From assembly GCA_001704765.1 (NCBI GenBank), contig MBFK01000012.1, positions 1-64,000 of the forward strand: a DNA stretch of 64,000 bases. Direction: 5' to 3'. Positions within the stretch are counted from its first letter, which is position 1. The number at the start of each line of letters is the position of its first letter. The stretch comes from Sinorhizobium shofinae (GTDB taxonomy: Bacteria > Pseudomonadota > Alphaproteobacteria > Rhizobiales > Rhizobiaceae). The position numbers were made by a program, and so were the translations under genes. The notes beneath the pieces were generated by a model. The model made no database searches, was not told the DNA's origin, and worked only from the letters and a program-made list of their open reading frames with translations. This document shows positions 17,751 to 26,682 of the stretch, one piece after another.

Positions 17751-18248
17751 ATGAAAAAAGACAGTGGCAGCGATTTCAAGCGCGAATTGACGGTCGGCGA
17801 GGTCGCCGAACGCAGCGGCATCGCCGTCTCGACGCTTCATTTCTACGAGACAAAGGGGCTGATCCGCAGCAACCGCAGCCGTGGCAACCAGCGGCGTTAT
17901 CCGCGCGCGGTACTGAGACGCGTCGCTGTCATCAAGGTCGCCCAGCGCACCGGGATCCCGCTTGCGGAAATTCAATCTGCCCTCTCGGTACTCCCCGACG
18001 ATCGGCCGCTGACCGTAGAGGACTGGGGCCGGCTGTCGAAGACCTGGCGGCAGCAACTCGACGGTCGCATCGCCAAGTTGACTTCGCTGCGCGATCAGCT
18101 GACCGGCTGCATCGGCTGCGGCTGCCTTTCGATGCGCGACTGCCCATTGCGCAATCCCTATGACGTTCTTGGGTCCGCAGGTACTGGGCCGCGTCTGATG
18201 GATCCTTCCGGCAGCGTGGATGACGCGGAAAACGCGCCCGGAGCCTGA
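17751..18248 (+). CDS. soxR: Redox-sensing transcriptional activator SoxR
   Basis: MerR-family regulator of 165 residues. The winged helix ([30 protein letters not shown]) is followed by a dimerisation helix and the [14 protein letters not shown] motif, whose four cysteines hold the [2Fe-2S] redox switch. Oxidised SoxR activates its target promoter. Non-enteric bacteria lack SoxS and SoxR acts directly on nearby genes, which fits the soxbox before the adjacent FMN reductase. ATG 17751 is chosen because an upstream in-frame TTG (17733) lies inside the operator. Its 3' end overlaps the converging MFS gene. Confidence 0.96.
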   Translation: MKKDSGSDFKRELTVGEVAERSGIAVSTLHFYETKGLIRSNRSRGNQRRYPRAVLRRVAVIKVAQRTGIPLAEIQSALSVLPDDRPLTVEDWGRLSKTWRQQLDGRIAKLTSLRDQLTGCIGCGCLSMRDCPLRNPYDVLGSAGTGPRLMDPSGSVDDAENAPGA

Positions 18249-19450
18249 GCGGTAGCCGGCCTCATCCGGTTGAGCAGGATCATGCTCGTCAATGTGCCCA
18301 CGGAGCAGAACAGCGCAATCGAAAGCGCCCAGCCATTCCCTGCTGTGCTGAGGACGAACGAGAAGAATGGGGGTGCGGCGGCGAAGGCGAGGTTGAGCGG
18401 TAGTCCGAGGCGCGCCATGACCAACGCATATTGTGCCGGCGAGAAGAACACGAGCGGCATCGTCGCCCGGCTGACCGACATGGCGCCGCTCGCAAGGCCG
18501 TAGAGCACTAGGAAAAGGACGATCGACCACTCGGTGCCCCCGCCGAGGATCAGGGTGAGCAATGCCAGGGGCATGACCGCCGCCGCAACGAAACCGGTCG
18601 TCAGCCCATCCCAACGGTTCCCGCCGAGGAAGTCGAAAAGCCGCGCCGAGAGCTGGATGAAACCGATCGCAGATCCAAAGCTGACCGCGAGATAGTCCGG
18701 CACGGCATAGCTGCGGAAAAGGTCGATGACGACGAGCTGGAAGCCCCAGGTGACGAAACCGTTCAGCGCAACTGCTGCAACGATCAGCGCAACAAGCCAC
18801 CAATAGTGAGGGGCGTCCGGCCGCTCCAGCTTCCAGTCCGCAGCGGCGCGAGGCACCCGGTCGGCCCGTTCGTTTCGCGGAAGACCGAAGAAATGCAGTG
18901 GTGCAATGACGAGCAACATCACCGCACCATAGACCCCGAGCGTGCCACGCCAGCCGAGCGCTGCCTCGACGAACACAGTGACGGGCCAGGAAGCACTTGG
19001 CGCCAGCGCCATGGCGAGCATCTGCGCTCCGATCGCGCGGCGCGCGCCCTCGCCGGCAATCTCGGTCAGATAGACATGGGCAGAGGTCGTCAGCGTTGCA
19101 GCACCAGCGACACCAAGAACAGACCAGGCGACGAAGTAAGTCAACGGTCCATGCGCGCTCGCAAGCAGCCACAAGCCGGGAGCGGCAAGCGCCGAACCGA
19201 ACGCGAGCACCAGCCGCGCGCCGAGGCGCGCATAAAGCCGTCCAAGCGGCGGCGAGCACAGCGCCATAGCCACCAGCATCACGGTCGGACCGATATAGAT
19301 CATCGATGGCTCGAGGCCGAGATCGCCAGCCATTCCCGCCGCCGCGACCGATACGAACATGAACATCGCGCCCCAGGCGGCGATTTGCGTGACGGACAGG
19401 ACGATTACCGAACGGAAGAGGGCATGAGGTGGAGGCCGGTGAAGATGCAC
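18158..19450 (-). CDS. MFS transporter
   Basis: About 430 residues with around twelve hydrophobic spans beginning at [19 protein letters not shown]. The loop 2-3 motif ([19 protein letters not shown]) is the G-x-L-x-D-R-type major facilitator signature in modified form. Substrate unknown; the family includes efflux pumps and organic-acid carriers. It converges on soxR and their coding ends overlap by 91 bp, so the two could interfere when transcribed together. The start is uncertain: GTG 19450 sits just before the first span, GTG 19540 would add 30 residues, and neither has a good ribosome site. Confidence 0.82.
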   Translation of the reverse strand: MHLHRPPPHALFRSVIVLSVTQIAAWGAMFMFVSVAAAGMAGDLGLEPSMIYIGPTVMLVAMALCSPPLGRLYARLGARLVLAFGSALAAPGLWLLASAHGPLTYFVAWSVLGVAGAATLTTSAHVYLTEIAGEGARRAIGAQMLAMALAPSASWPVTVFVEAALGWRGTLGVYGAVMLLVIAPLHFFGLPRNERADRVPRAAADWKLERPDAPHYWWLVALIVAAVALNGFVTWGFQLVVIDLFRSYAVPDYLAVSFGSAIGFIQLSARLFDFLGGNRWDGLTTGFVAAAVMPLALLTLILGGGTEWSIVLFLVLYGLASGAMSVSRATMPLVFFSPAQYALVMARLGLPLNLAFAAAPPFFSFVLSTAGNGWALSIALFCSVGTLTSMILLNRMRPATAQAPGAFSASSTLPEGSIRRGPVPADPRTS

Positions 19451-19588
19451 GCAGGAAGGGTGCCAAGAACTATGGTAGCAACTGTTTAGCGTGCCCCCGG
19501 AGCTTTGGCGAGATGAATTGAGCGGAGACTTTTGTCTCACGCACCGCTGGCACGGGCGGTCTTCGCTCTGGGGCCGGAATGCAGTCGT

Positions 19589-19849
19589 TCAGTCAGCGCT
19601 CGGCAGGCGCCGCATCGTGAACTCGATCTCGTCGCCCTCGAGTTGGCGCCAGCTCTCGACTTCGGTCCAGTAGGCGGCCTTGGGCCAAGTCTCGAACCAT
19701 TCGCGCGCCTTGGCGCGGGCGGCACTGCGTTCGAGGCGGAAGGTCTCGCGCACGAACAGGCTGTCGCTTCGCGCGGGGCGTTCCCGGCGGTGCCGGGCGA
19801 TCTGGCGCCGCAAGCCATCGAGCGGCGGTCCTGGGGGTATCTTCGCCAT
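19589..19849 (-). CDS. Small conserved-looking hypothetical protein
   Basis: An 86-residue basic protein, rich in Arg, Glu and Trp (WFETWPKAAYWTEVESWRQLEGDEIEFTMRRLP), without signal peptide or membrane span. ATG 19849 has AGAGG seven bases upstream. The composition and the clear start support a real gene; I recall similar unnamed proteins in Rhizobiales, but no function. It is divergent from hemF, 232 bp away. The frame continues upstream without stops to 20707, but that part is antisense to hemF and not coding. Confidence 0.6.
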   Translation of the reverse strand: MAKIPPGPPLDGLRRQIARHRRERPARSDSLFVRETFRLERSAARAKAREWFETWPKAAYWTEVESWRQLEGDEIEFTMRRLPSAD

Positions 19850-20081
19850 GGCTGTACCTCTGATCATAAAGATAGGATGGGCACCGCTCCTTGGCCAGTC
19901 CATCGTCTCCAGCGCTTGCCAGCCATCGCTATGACCAAAAATCGCCCGGGGCCTGCCATTGCGGTAGACTGTCACGGAGACAGAGCTGCCGTTGCCATTC
20001 AGCCAAAAATATGGACTGTGGCGGCGCGACAGAATCAGCGGTTTCCTCTGCGGAATGCCGCAAATTGGAACCTGAATTCCC

Positions 20082-20993
20082 ATGGAAAGACCGCAATTGC
20101 CGCAGGAGCTGCCTGCAGACATCGAAGACAAGAAGGTCGAGGCGAAGGCTTGGTTCGAGAGCCTGCGCGACTCGATCTGTGCGGCATTCGAGACAATCGA
20201 GGACGATTTGACGGGGCCATTGTCGGATCGTCCGCCGGGCCGTTTCGTCGGCAAGGATTGGCTACGCGAGGAAGGCGCCGGCGGCGGCGGGCGCATGTCG
20301 ATGATGGAGGGCCGCGTCTTCGAAAAGGTCGGCGTCCATACATCGACTGTTTTCGGCGAGTTTTCCCCCGAGTTCCGCAACCAGATCCCCGGCGCAAGCG
20401 AAGACCCGCGGTTCTGGGCTTCCGGCATTTCGCTGATCGCCCATCCGGTCAATCCCAATGTGCCCACCGTGCACATGAATACGCGCATGGTCGTGACCAC
20501 GAGCAACTGGTTCGGCGGCGGCGCGGACCTCACGCCCGTTCTCGACCGCCGGCGCGTCTTGACCGACCCGGACACCCATGTCTTCCACCGCGCGATGGAG
20601 ATCACCTGCAAGCGGCATCCGGTTGCCGACCATGCGAAGTTCAAGCAATGGTGCGACGAGTATTTCTTTCTCAAGCACAGGAACGAGCCGCGCGGCACGG
20701 GCGGCATCTTCTACGATTGGCTGCACTCGCCCGAGGAAATGGGCGGCTGGCAGGCCGATTTCGCCTTCACCCGCGACGTCGGCAAGGCATTCGCCATCGT
20801 CTATCCGAAAATCGTCAGGGCAAATTTCAACACGCCATGGACGGAGGCTGACCGCGACGAACAGCTCGTGCGTCGCGGCCGCTATGTGGAATTCAACCTC
20901 CTCTACGACCGCGGCACCATCTTCGGCCTCAAGACCGGCGGGAACGTCGAGTCGATCCTCTCGTCTCTGCCCCCGGTGGTGCGCTGGCCCTGA
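20082..20993 (+). CDS. hemF: Aerobic coproporphyrinogen III oxidase
   Basis: HemF, 303 residues, oxidatively decarboxylates coproporphyrinogen III to protoporphyrinogen IX with O2 in haem synthesis. Family landmarks: [34 protein letters not shown] (with a conserved active-site His), [11 protein letters not shown], and [31 protein letters not shown] near the end. Full length. An ATG at 20082 directly before [10 protein letters not shown] is used; the reading frame has no better start. The haem product serves cytochromes such as the bc1 complex encoded nearby. I saw no FNR or Irr box in the upstream spacer. Confidence 0.97.
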   Translation: MERPQLPQELPADIEDKKVEAKAWFESLRDSICAAFETIEDDLTGPLSDRPPGRFVGKDWLREEGAGGGGRMSMMEGRVFEKVGVHTSTVFGEFSPEFRNQIPGASEDPRFWASGISLIAHPVNPNVPTVHMNTRMVVTTSNWFGGGADLTPVLDRRRVLTDPDTHVFHRAMEITCKRHPVADHAKFKQWCDEYFFLKHRNEPRGTGGIFYDWLHSPEEMGGWQADFAFTRDVGKAFAIVYPKIVRANFNTPWTEADRDEQLVRRGRYVEFNLLYDRGTIFGLKTGGNVESILSSLPPVVRWP

Positions 20994-21071
20994 TTGCGTC
21001 TACGGCTCAACGAATACGCGAACAAATCCCAGCTTGCGACGTTTTTTCCAGAACGAGGGAGTGATCGCCGC

Positions 21072-21350
21072 ATGATATTCAAGAAACGCACATTCTTCGG
21101 CAAGGAGCCCGAGAGAGAAACCCCGGACCATCCAGCGGAATTGGAGCGTCGGGTTGCACATTGGCTCGCTGTTGCGCCGGGGCTCGACGCGGCTGACGTC
21201 ACGGTGACCTGCACCGGTAATACGGTTTTTCTCGGCGGCACGGTTGCCACAGAGGACGAAATCCTCCGAGCCGAGGAAGCGGCAAGCCGCGTCGAAGGCG
21301 TCGGCGAGATCATCAACCGAATCGAACTCGCCAAAGCCGGCACGGGATGA
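21072..21350 (+). CDS. BON-domain protein
   Basis: A 92-residue protein whose residues about 25-88 form a BON domain (AELERRVAHWLAVAPGLDAADVTVTCTGNTVFLGGTVATEDEILRAEEAASRVEGVGEIINRIEL), with the conserved central Gly and the final V-x-N-x-I/L pattern. BON domains bind membranes or are found in osmotic-stress proteins such as OsmY. No signal peptide, so probably cytoplasmic or attached to the inner face. GAGGGAG upstream supports ATG 21072. It follows hemF by 78 bp on the same strand. Confidence 0.85.
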   Translation: MIFKKRTFFGKEPERETPDHPAELERRVAHWLAVAPGLDAADVTVTCTGNTVFLGGTVATEDEILRAEEAASRVEGVGEIINRIELAKAGTG

Positions 21351-21370
21351 GCCGGAGCGGCTGAGGTCGG

Positions 21371-21988
21371 CTAAATCGACCGGAGCGTCCAGCTGACGAT
21401 ATCCGCCGCCACTTGAGCGAAGGCGGCGTCGAGCGCGGCGACAAAGGCCGGATTGCCCGCGCCGTGGACCGGCGCAACGGCACGGAATGCCTGTTGCCTG
21501 CGGACGGTACCGTTGCGGTCATCCAATATCTTGGCAAAAATTTCGACGACCGCCGTGTCCGGGCCATCGGTGGATATCTCGAAGGCACGGAGTTCCGTGA
21601 TCACCTGATAATCTATGGCAAGTCCCTGGCCAGGCTTGCCGACGCCGCGAACCTTGCCCGTGTTGTCGAAAGTTTGAACAAGCCTGTCCTGCACCAGGCG
21701 CGGCAGGCTGTCACCCCATTGGGCTTTCGCAAGATATTGGAGTTCCGATTTCGACAGGCGAACGACGATCTGGTCGCTGCCGAGCGTCTTCAGGGCCGTC
21801 GGCTCCGGCACCAGTATCTGGCGGTTCGTTGCTGCCGGACGCTCGACGACGGGCGTCGATGCCAGGCTGAATGTATCGTTGATCGCCTGACGCGTACCGC
21901 AGCCCGCCAGCATCGTCGCCAATGAAAGAACTACGGCAAGCCGGGCCGCCCCCGCTCCACGCCACGCTACAAGACCCGGAAAACCCAT
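21371..21988 (-). CDS. ABC-type transport auxiliary lipoprotein (PqiC-like)
   Basis: A 205-residue lipoprotein: signal peptide ending in the lipobox LAGC (LATMLAGCGTRQ). The body has the ABC-type transport auxiliary lipoprotein fold seen at the end of Mla/Pqi-type operons (FSLASTPVVERP; QIVVRLSKSELQYLAKAQWGDSLPRLVQDRLVQTFDN). It likely sits in the periplasm, anchored to a membrane, and assists lipid transfer with the MCE protein encoded 80 bp upstream. Start at 21988 (MGFPGLVAWRG) gives a normal signal peptide; a longer start would add 18 unlikely residues. Confidence 0.88.
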   Translation of the reverse strand: MGFPGLVAWRGAGAARLAVVLSLATMLAGCGTRQAINDTFSLASTPVVERPAATNRQILVPEPTALKTLGSDQIVVRLSKSELQYLAKAQWGDSLPRLVQDRLVQTFDNTGKVRGVGKPGQGLAIDYQVITELRAFEISTDGPDTAVVEIFAKILDDRNGTVRRQQAFRAVAPVHGAGNPAFVAALDAAFAQVAADIVSWTLRSI

Positions 21989-22068
21989 ACGCCAAATATC
22001 CCCAAACAACGCGGCGCCGTCCGGCTCCCCGCCCCCACGCAACCGACCCGCGACCGATGATCAGCGAA

Positions 22069-23439
22069 TCACCGTCGCGTGCGGCCATCATATTGCTTAA
22101 CCGTCTCGCCGCCGAATAGCAGGCGCTGTGGATTTCTATCGAAATTGGAAATCGTGCTCTGCAGGCTCTGCACCGTTCGCCGCGTTTCGGTGACGAGCGT
22201 CTCCACGTCCCTCAAGCCGGAATTGGAGAAACGCTTCAGGTTGTCGGAAATGGGGCCGATCTGAGCGTTGAGATTGTCGGCCATCCGGCGGAACGATTCG
22301 AGCGTCGAACGGGCCTCGGCCGAAAGCGACGGCGCATTCGCGTCGCCAAGGAAGCCGTCGATCTTCACCAAAATGCTGTCCACGCGGTTCGATGCCGCAT
22401 TCAGCTTGTTCGACATCTCGGTGAAATCGGTGATCGTCTGGTCTATATCCTCCTGGCGGGCAGATATCTTTTCGGCAAAATCGGAGACCTGGGCGGCGAC
22501 CTTGCGTGCATCGGCGCTCGCCGCGGAGATGTCGTTGACGACTAGTTCGACCTTCTGCGTGTCGACGGAGGCCACCAGCGTATCGACACGCTTCAATGTC
22601 TGCTGCGCGTTCTTGCCGAACTGGTCATAGGTATCGACGGTGCGCCTGAATCCGGCGATTGCCTCCGAGACCCCGCCGGAGGCCGCCTTGAGATCGCTGC
22701 TCACCTGCTCGGCGTTGCTTACGATCGTGTCGATCTTCTTCGGATCAACCGACTTGATCAGCCGATCGGCGCTCGCGAGCGTGTCATCGAGCTTTTTCGA
22801 CGCGGCACTGACGGATCCCGACAGCTGCTCGACGCTCTTCAGAAACTGATCGATCGCGTCGGAATTGTCCGCAAGCGCCTTGGAGAAACGCTGGGCATTG
22901 CCGATCGTCGCGCTCAACGGCCCGCGAACTTCGGTGACGAACCCCTGTATGTCGCCGATGGCGCTGTTCGCCCGATCAAGGATCTGGTCGGCGGTCGCAA
23001 GCAGGCTCGTGACGCTCGACTGGTCGGCAAGGATACGCGCCTGCGTCCCCTTTTCGAGTGCGGTCTTGAGGATGTTCTCGTCGCCCTTGCGCCCGCCGCT
23101 GAGCTCGATATAGGCTGCGCCCGTCAAACCCTGAATTTCCAGCGTCGCCTTTGTCGACGTCAGCACCGGCGCGTCGGCCGACACCTCGGTAATGGCAATC
23201 GAGTAGCGCGGATCATTGGCGTCGATCGCCAGGTTGCGGACGGTGCCGACATTGATGCCGTTGAACCGCACCGGTGAGCCGACCGACAGGCCGTTGGCAG
23301 AGCCCGGAATATTGACGACGAGTTCGACCATCTCGCCGCTTCGGCCGTACTGAGCCATCCAGTAGACGAAACCGAAGGCAGCGGCGATCACGAATACGGT
23401 GAAAAAGCCGACAATGGCATAGTTCGCTTTAGTTTCCAT
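22069..23439 (-). CDS. MCE-family lipid-transport substrate-binding protein (MlaD-like)
   Basis: A 456-residue protein with one N-terminal membrane anchor (YAIVGFFTVFVIAAAFGFVYWMAQ), then an MCE domain (about 40-115: VELVVNIPGSANGLSVGSPVRFNGINVGTVRNL, GAAYIELSGG), then a long coiled-coil region (about 150-440). It would form a hexameric ring that carries phospholipids between the inner membrane permease and the outer membrane. At three times the length of E. coli MlaD it resembles the long MCE proteins that bridge more of the periplasm. Third gene of the operon permease-ATPase-MCE-lipoprotein. Confidence 0.93.
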   Translation of the reverse strand: METKANYAIVGFFTVFVIAAAFGFVYWMAQYGRSGEMVELVVNIPGSANGLSVGSPVRFNGINVGTVRNLAIDANDPRYSIAITEVSADAPVLTSTKATLEIQGLTGAAYIELSGGRKGDENILKTALEKGTQARILADQSSVTSLLATADQILDRANSAIGDIQGFVTEVRGPLSATIGNAQRFSKALADNSDAIDQFLKSVEQLSGSVSAASKKLDDTLASADRLIKSVDPKKIDTIVSNAEQVSSDLKAASGGVSEAIAGFRRTVDTYDQFGKNAQQTLKRVDTLVASVDTQKVELVVNDISAASADARKVAAQVSDFAEKISARQEDIDQTITDFTEMSNKLNAASNRVDSILVKIDGFLGDANAPSLSAEARSTLESFRRMADNLNAQIGPISDNLKRFSNSGLRDVETLVTETRRTVQSLQSTISNFDRNPQRLLFGGETVKQYDGRTRR

Positions 23440-23525
23440 CGGCTCCGACTACCTCTGCGGCCTGGCCGCCATTTCATTCCTGTTTCGACACAGCTCGCGT
23501 CGCCTATTTTATCACCTTCGCCAGA

Positions 23526-24335
23526 TCAGTCGTGCTCCCGCACGATCGCCCTTGCCCGTTTCCCGCGGAAATAGGATTTCACCCACGGTTCATCGCAGGC
23601 GAGCATCTCCTCGATGGTGCCTTCGACCACGACGCGCTTTCCGCCGAGGACCGCGATCCGGTCACAGACCGAGAACAGGCTGTCGAGATCGTGAGTCACC
23701 ATATACACCGTCAATCCAAGCGTGTCCCGCAGCTTGGCGATCAACTCGTCGAACTCCGCCGCGCCGATCGGATCGAGGCCCGACGTCGGCTCGTCCAGGA
23801 AAACGAGATCCGGATCGAGCGCAAGCGCGCGCGCGAGTGCGGCGCGCTTGATCATACCGCCGGAAAGCTCCGAAGGATATTTTTCCGCCGCTTCCGGCGC
23901 CAAGCCCACCAGTTCGATCTTGAGACGCGCCAGCTCATCCATCAGGTCCTGCGGCAGATCCAGATATTCGCGCATCGGCACCTGGATATTCTCTCGCACG
24001 GTAAGCGCGGAAAAGAGCGCGCCATGCTGGAAAAGAACACCAAGACGCATGTCCAAGGCGATGCGCTCCTCATCGCTCAGCTTGTCGTATTCCGCGCCGA
24101 GGATCTCAATCGTGCCGGAGCGCTTCGGCAGCAATCGCAATACGGTGCGCATCAACACCGACTTGCCGGTGCCGGAAGCTCCGACAAATCCGAGGATCTC
24201 GCCGCGCAGCACGTCGAGATTGAGCTTGTCGAGGACGATATTGTCGCCGAAGCCAACCGTCAGGTCGCGAACGGAAAGGACGGTCTCGCGTCTCGCCGCC
24301 TGTTCCGGTTGTTTCTCCATGACCGCCTGAACCAT
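23526..24335 (-). CDS. ABC transporter ATPase, MlaF-like
   Basis: ATPase of 269 residues. Walker A GASGTGKS, signature LSGGMIKRAALARA (the M in place of Q is typical of MlaF), Walker B LVFLDEPTSGLDP and switch His in VTHDLDS are all intact. It powers the MlaE-like permease. GTG 24347 overlapping the permease stop or ATG 24335 are both possible; the ATG has a purine-rich GGTGGGCGG before it. Tight coupling with the upstream permease suggests translational coupling. Confidence 0.94.
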   Translation of the reverse strand: MVQAVMEKQPEQAARRETVLSVRDLTVGFGDNIVLDKLNLDVLRGEILGFVGASGTGKSVLMRTVLRLLPKRSGTIEILGAEYDKLSDEERIALDMRLGVLFQHGALFSALTVRENIQVPMREYLDLPQDLMDELARLKIELVGLAPEAAEKYPSELSGGMIKRAALARALALDPDLVFLDEPTSGLDPIGAAEFDELIAKLRDTLGLTVYMVTHDLDSLFSVCDRIAVLGGKRVVVEGTIEEMLACDEPWVKSYFRGKRARAIVREHD

Positions 24336-24348
24336 TTTTCCGCCCACC

Positions 24349-25503
24349 TCAGAAATCGATCGCCGCGTAGAACATCGCGAACAATCCGTCGATAAGGATG
24401 ACGACGAAGATCGATTTGACGACCGACGATGTCACGCGCCGTCCGAGCGATTCCGCGCTGCCGCCGACCTTCAGCCCCTCGACCGCGGCAACGACCCCAA
24501 TGATGAGCGCCATGAAAGGCGCCTTGATCATGCCGGCCGCCACCGAGGAGAAATCGACAGCCTCCTGCAGTCGGGCGAGGAACGTCGGTATCGTGATGCC
24601 CGAATAGGTCCAGGCAACGAGCGCCGCCCCGGCGAGTGCGGCGAAGTTCGCGATGATGGTCAGCAGCGGCAGCGCGATCGTCAGTGCCACAAGGCGCGGA
24701 AAGACGAGCACACCAACCGGGCTCAGCCCCATGACCTTGAGCGCGTCGACTTCTTCACGCATCTTCATCGAGCCGATCTCGGCCGTGATCGCACTGCCCG
24801 AGCGACCGGCAATCATGATTGCCGTCAAGAGTACGCCGATTTCGCGCAGTTGCAGAATGCCGACCAGATCGACGACGAAGATTTCCGCCCCGAAGGATCG
24901 TAGCTGAAATGCCCCCTGCTGCGCGATGATGGCGCCGATCAGGAATGACATCAGAGTGATGATGGGCGTCGCCATCACGCCCATGCGGTCGATCTGGTGG
25001 ACGATCGCGGCGGGCGATACGCCGGCGTGACGCCCGAACTTCATTTGTGCCCCGCGGACGGCAGAGCCGAGGATATACATTGCGGCAACCGTGTCGGTCC
25101 AAATCGACACCGTCACTTCACCGATCGGCGCAAACAGCCGCTGGAAAAGCGGGTCCTTTCGCTTCGAACGTTCGGGCTGCCGCAATTCTCCGGGCAGTGC
25201 GCGCAACAGTTCAACATAACGCTCACCACCGTCGCTAAAGCGAATCTCACCCCCGGCCTCGCTGCCGATCCCGTTCATGAAGCGCCGGATGATCCAGGCG
25301 CCGGCCGTATCCATCGCCGTGACCCCGGAGAAGTCGAATTCGTTCCGGCCGCTGGCCGGCTTTCCGAGCCGCTTCAACTTGTCGGCCATTGCTTCCGCCG
25401 TCTGATGCCGCCAGTCGCCGCGGAACACGTAGCGTCGGCCGGTCCCCCCGTCGGCCTTGGAGAGGACGACATCGGCAGCGTTCTGGGATGGCGCGCGCGT
25501 CAC
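24349..25503 (-). CDS. MlaE-family permease with N-terminal STAS domain
   Basis: A 384-residue lipid permease. Residues about 25-110 form a STAS domain (LGKPASGRNEFDFSGVTAMDTAGAWIIRRF); residues about 130-384 are the MlaE/YrbE core with five or so spans and the motifs GAIIAQQGAFQLRSFGAE and MKMREEVDALKVMGLSPV. In E. coli the STAS protein MlaB is separate and regulates the ATPase MlaF; here it is fused to the permease. First gene of the operon. GTG start at 25503. It should maintain outer-membrane lipid asymmetry or import lipids. Confidence 0.92.
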   Translation of the reverse strand: MTRAPSQNAADVVLSKADGGTGRRYVFRGDWRHQTAEAMADKLKRLGKPASGRNEFDFSGVTAMDTAGAWIIRRFMNGIGSEAGGEIRFSDGGERYVELLRALPGELRQPERSKRKDPLFQRLFAPIGEVTVSIWTDTVAAMYILGSAVRGAQMKFGRHAGVSPAAIVHQIDRMGVMATPIITLMSFLIGAIIAQQGAFQLRSFGAEIFVVDLVGILQLREIGVLLTAIMIAGRSGSAITAEIGSMKMREEVDALKVMGLSPVGVLVFPRLVALTIALPLLTIIANFAALAGAALVAWTYSGITIPTFLARLQEAVDFSSVAAGMIKAPFMALIIGVVAAVEGLKVGGSAESLGRRVTSSVVKSIFVVILIDGLFAMFYAAIDF

Positions 25504-25698
25504 TTGATCTTGGTCTTTCGATTGCTATTCGATAATCTCTTAAACCAGATTCGATCTCAGGACAAAATCACCTAGAAATTCAAAGTCGTACAGCACGCTT
25601 TGTGCGACCCAAAAGACACAGCGCGCCGCCTGACCGGCAGAGCGCGCCCCAGGCACGGAGAGGGCGGCAGGCCCGCCGCGACCCGTCGGAGAACACCA

Positions 25699-26682
25699 AT
25701 GCCGATCTCGCTTGCAGCCGCCGTCGAACTCTTCCCGATCGCCGGCACCTTCACGATCTCCCGCGGCTCGAAGACGACGGCAAGCGTCGTCACCTGCCGC
25801 ATCAGCGACGGCACTGTGTCCGGCTGGGGCGAATGCGTGCCCTATGGCCGCTACGGCGAATCCATCGAATCGGTCCTGAGCGAGATCGAAGCCGTTCGAC
25901 CGCTGATCGAAGCCGGCATGACGCGGCTGGAACTGCAGCAGACGATGAAACCGGGAGCGGCCCGCAATGCGGTCGATTGCGCGCTCTGGGATCTCGAGGC
26001 GAAGCAAAGAGATAAATCGGCGGCCGCAGTTGCGGGGGTAGCCGATCCAGTCGCCCTGACGACAGCCTATACTATCTCGCTCTCCGAACCCGAAGAGATG
26101 ATGGCGCAGGCCGCAAAATACGCCCATCGCGCACTTTTGAAGGTCAAGATTGGGACCGCTGACGACACTTCCCGGATCCGCGCCGTGCGGAAAGGCGCAC
26201 CGGACAGCCGGATCATCCTTGATGCCAACGAAGGCTGGACGCCGGAGAACCTCGCATTCCATTTTGCTGCCTGCGCGGAAGCCGGCATCGCCGTCATCGA
26301 GCAGCCTCTGCCGGCAGGTCGTGACGAGGTGCTGGCGCATGTGGCCCGCTCCGTTGCCGTCTGTGCGGATGAAAGCGTGCACGCGACCGCAGACCTCAAG
26401 GGGCTCGTCGGGCGGTACGATGCGGTGAACATCAAGCTCGACAAGACCGGCGGCCTCACGGAGGCGCTCCGTATGCGCGAAGAGGCCAAGGCGCTCGGCC
26501 TGAAGATCATGGTCGGCTGCATGGTCGGCAGTTCGCTCGCCATGGCCCCGGCGATCCTCGTTGCGCAGGGAGCCGATTTTGTCGATCTCGACGGCGCACT
26601 GCTGCTTGCGGAAGACCGGAGCCCGGGCCTCCGCTACGAGGCCTCCCTAGTCTTCCCGCCTGATCCGAGCCTGTGGGGCTGA
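25699..26682 (+). CDS. dgcA: Enolase-superfamily epimerase (N-acetyl-D-Glu racemase DgcA / dipeptide epimerase type)
   Basis: A 327-residue muconate-lactonising-type enzyme. Catalytic features: KVKIG (acid/base Lys of the KxK motif), the metal-binding acids in DANEGW, EQPL and ADES, and the second catalytic Lys in NIKLDKTGG. This layout fits Ala-Glu epimerases and the rhizobial/marine DgcA, which racemises N-acetyl-glutamate in D-glutamate breakdown. The usual partner DgcN is not adjacent, so the exact substrate is open. ATG 25699 is used; the frame extends 33 codons upstream but without homology-like sequence. Its 3' end overlaps the converging MFS gene by 49 bp. Confidence 0.82.
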   Translation: MPISLAAAVELFPIAGTFTISRGSKTTASVVTCRISDGTVSGWGECVPYGRYGESIESVLSEIEAVRPLIEAGMTRLELQQTMKPGAARNAVDCALWDLEAKQRDKSAAAVAGVADPVALTTAYTISLSEPEEMMAQAAKYAHRALLKVKIGTADDTSRIRAVRKGAPDSRIILDANEGWTPENLAFHFAACAEAGIAVIEQPLPAGRDEVLAHVARSVAVCADESVHATADLKGLVGRYDAVNIKLDKTGGLTEALRMREEAKALGLKIMVGCMVGSSLAMAPAILVAQGADFVDLDGALLLAEDRSPGLRYEASLVFPPDPSLWG

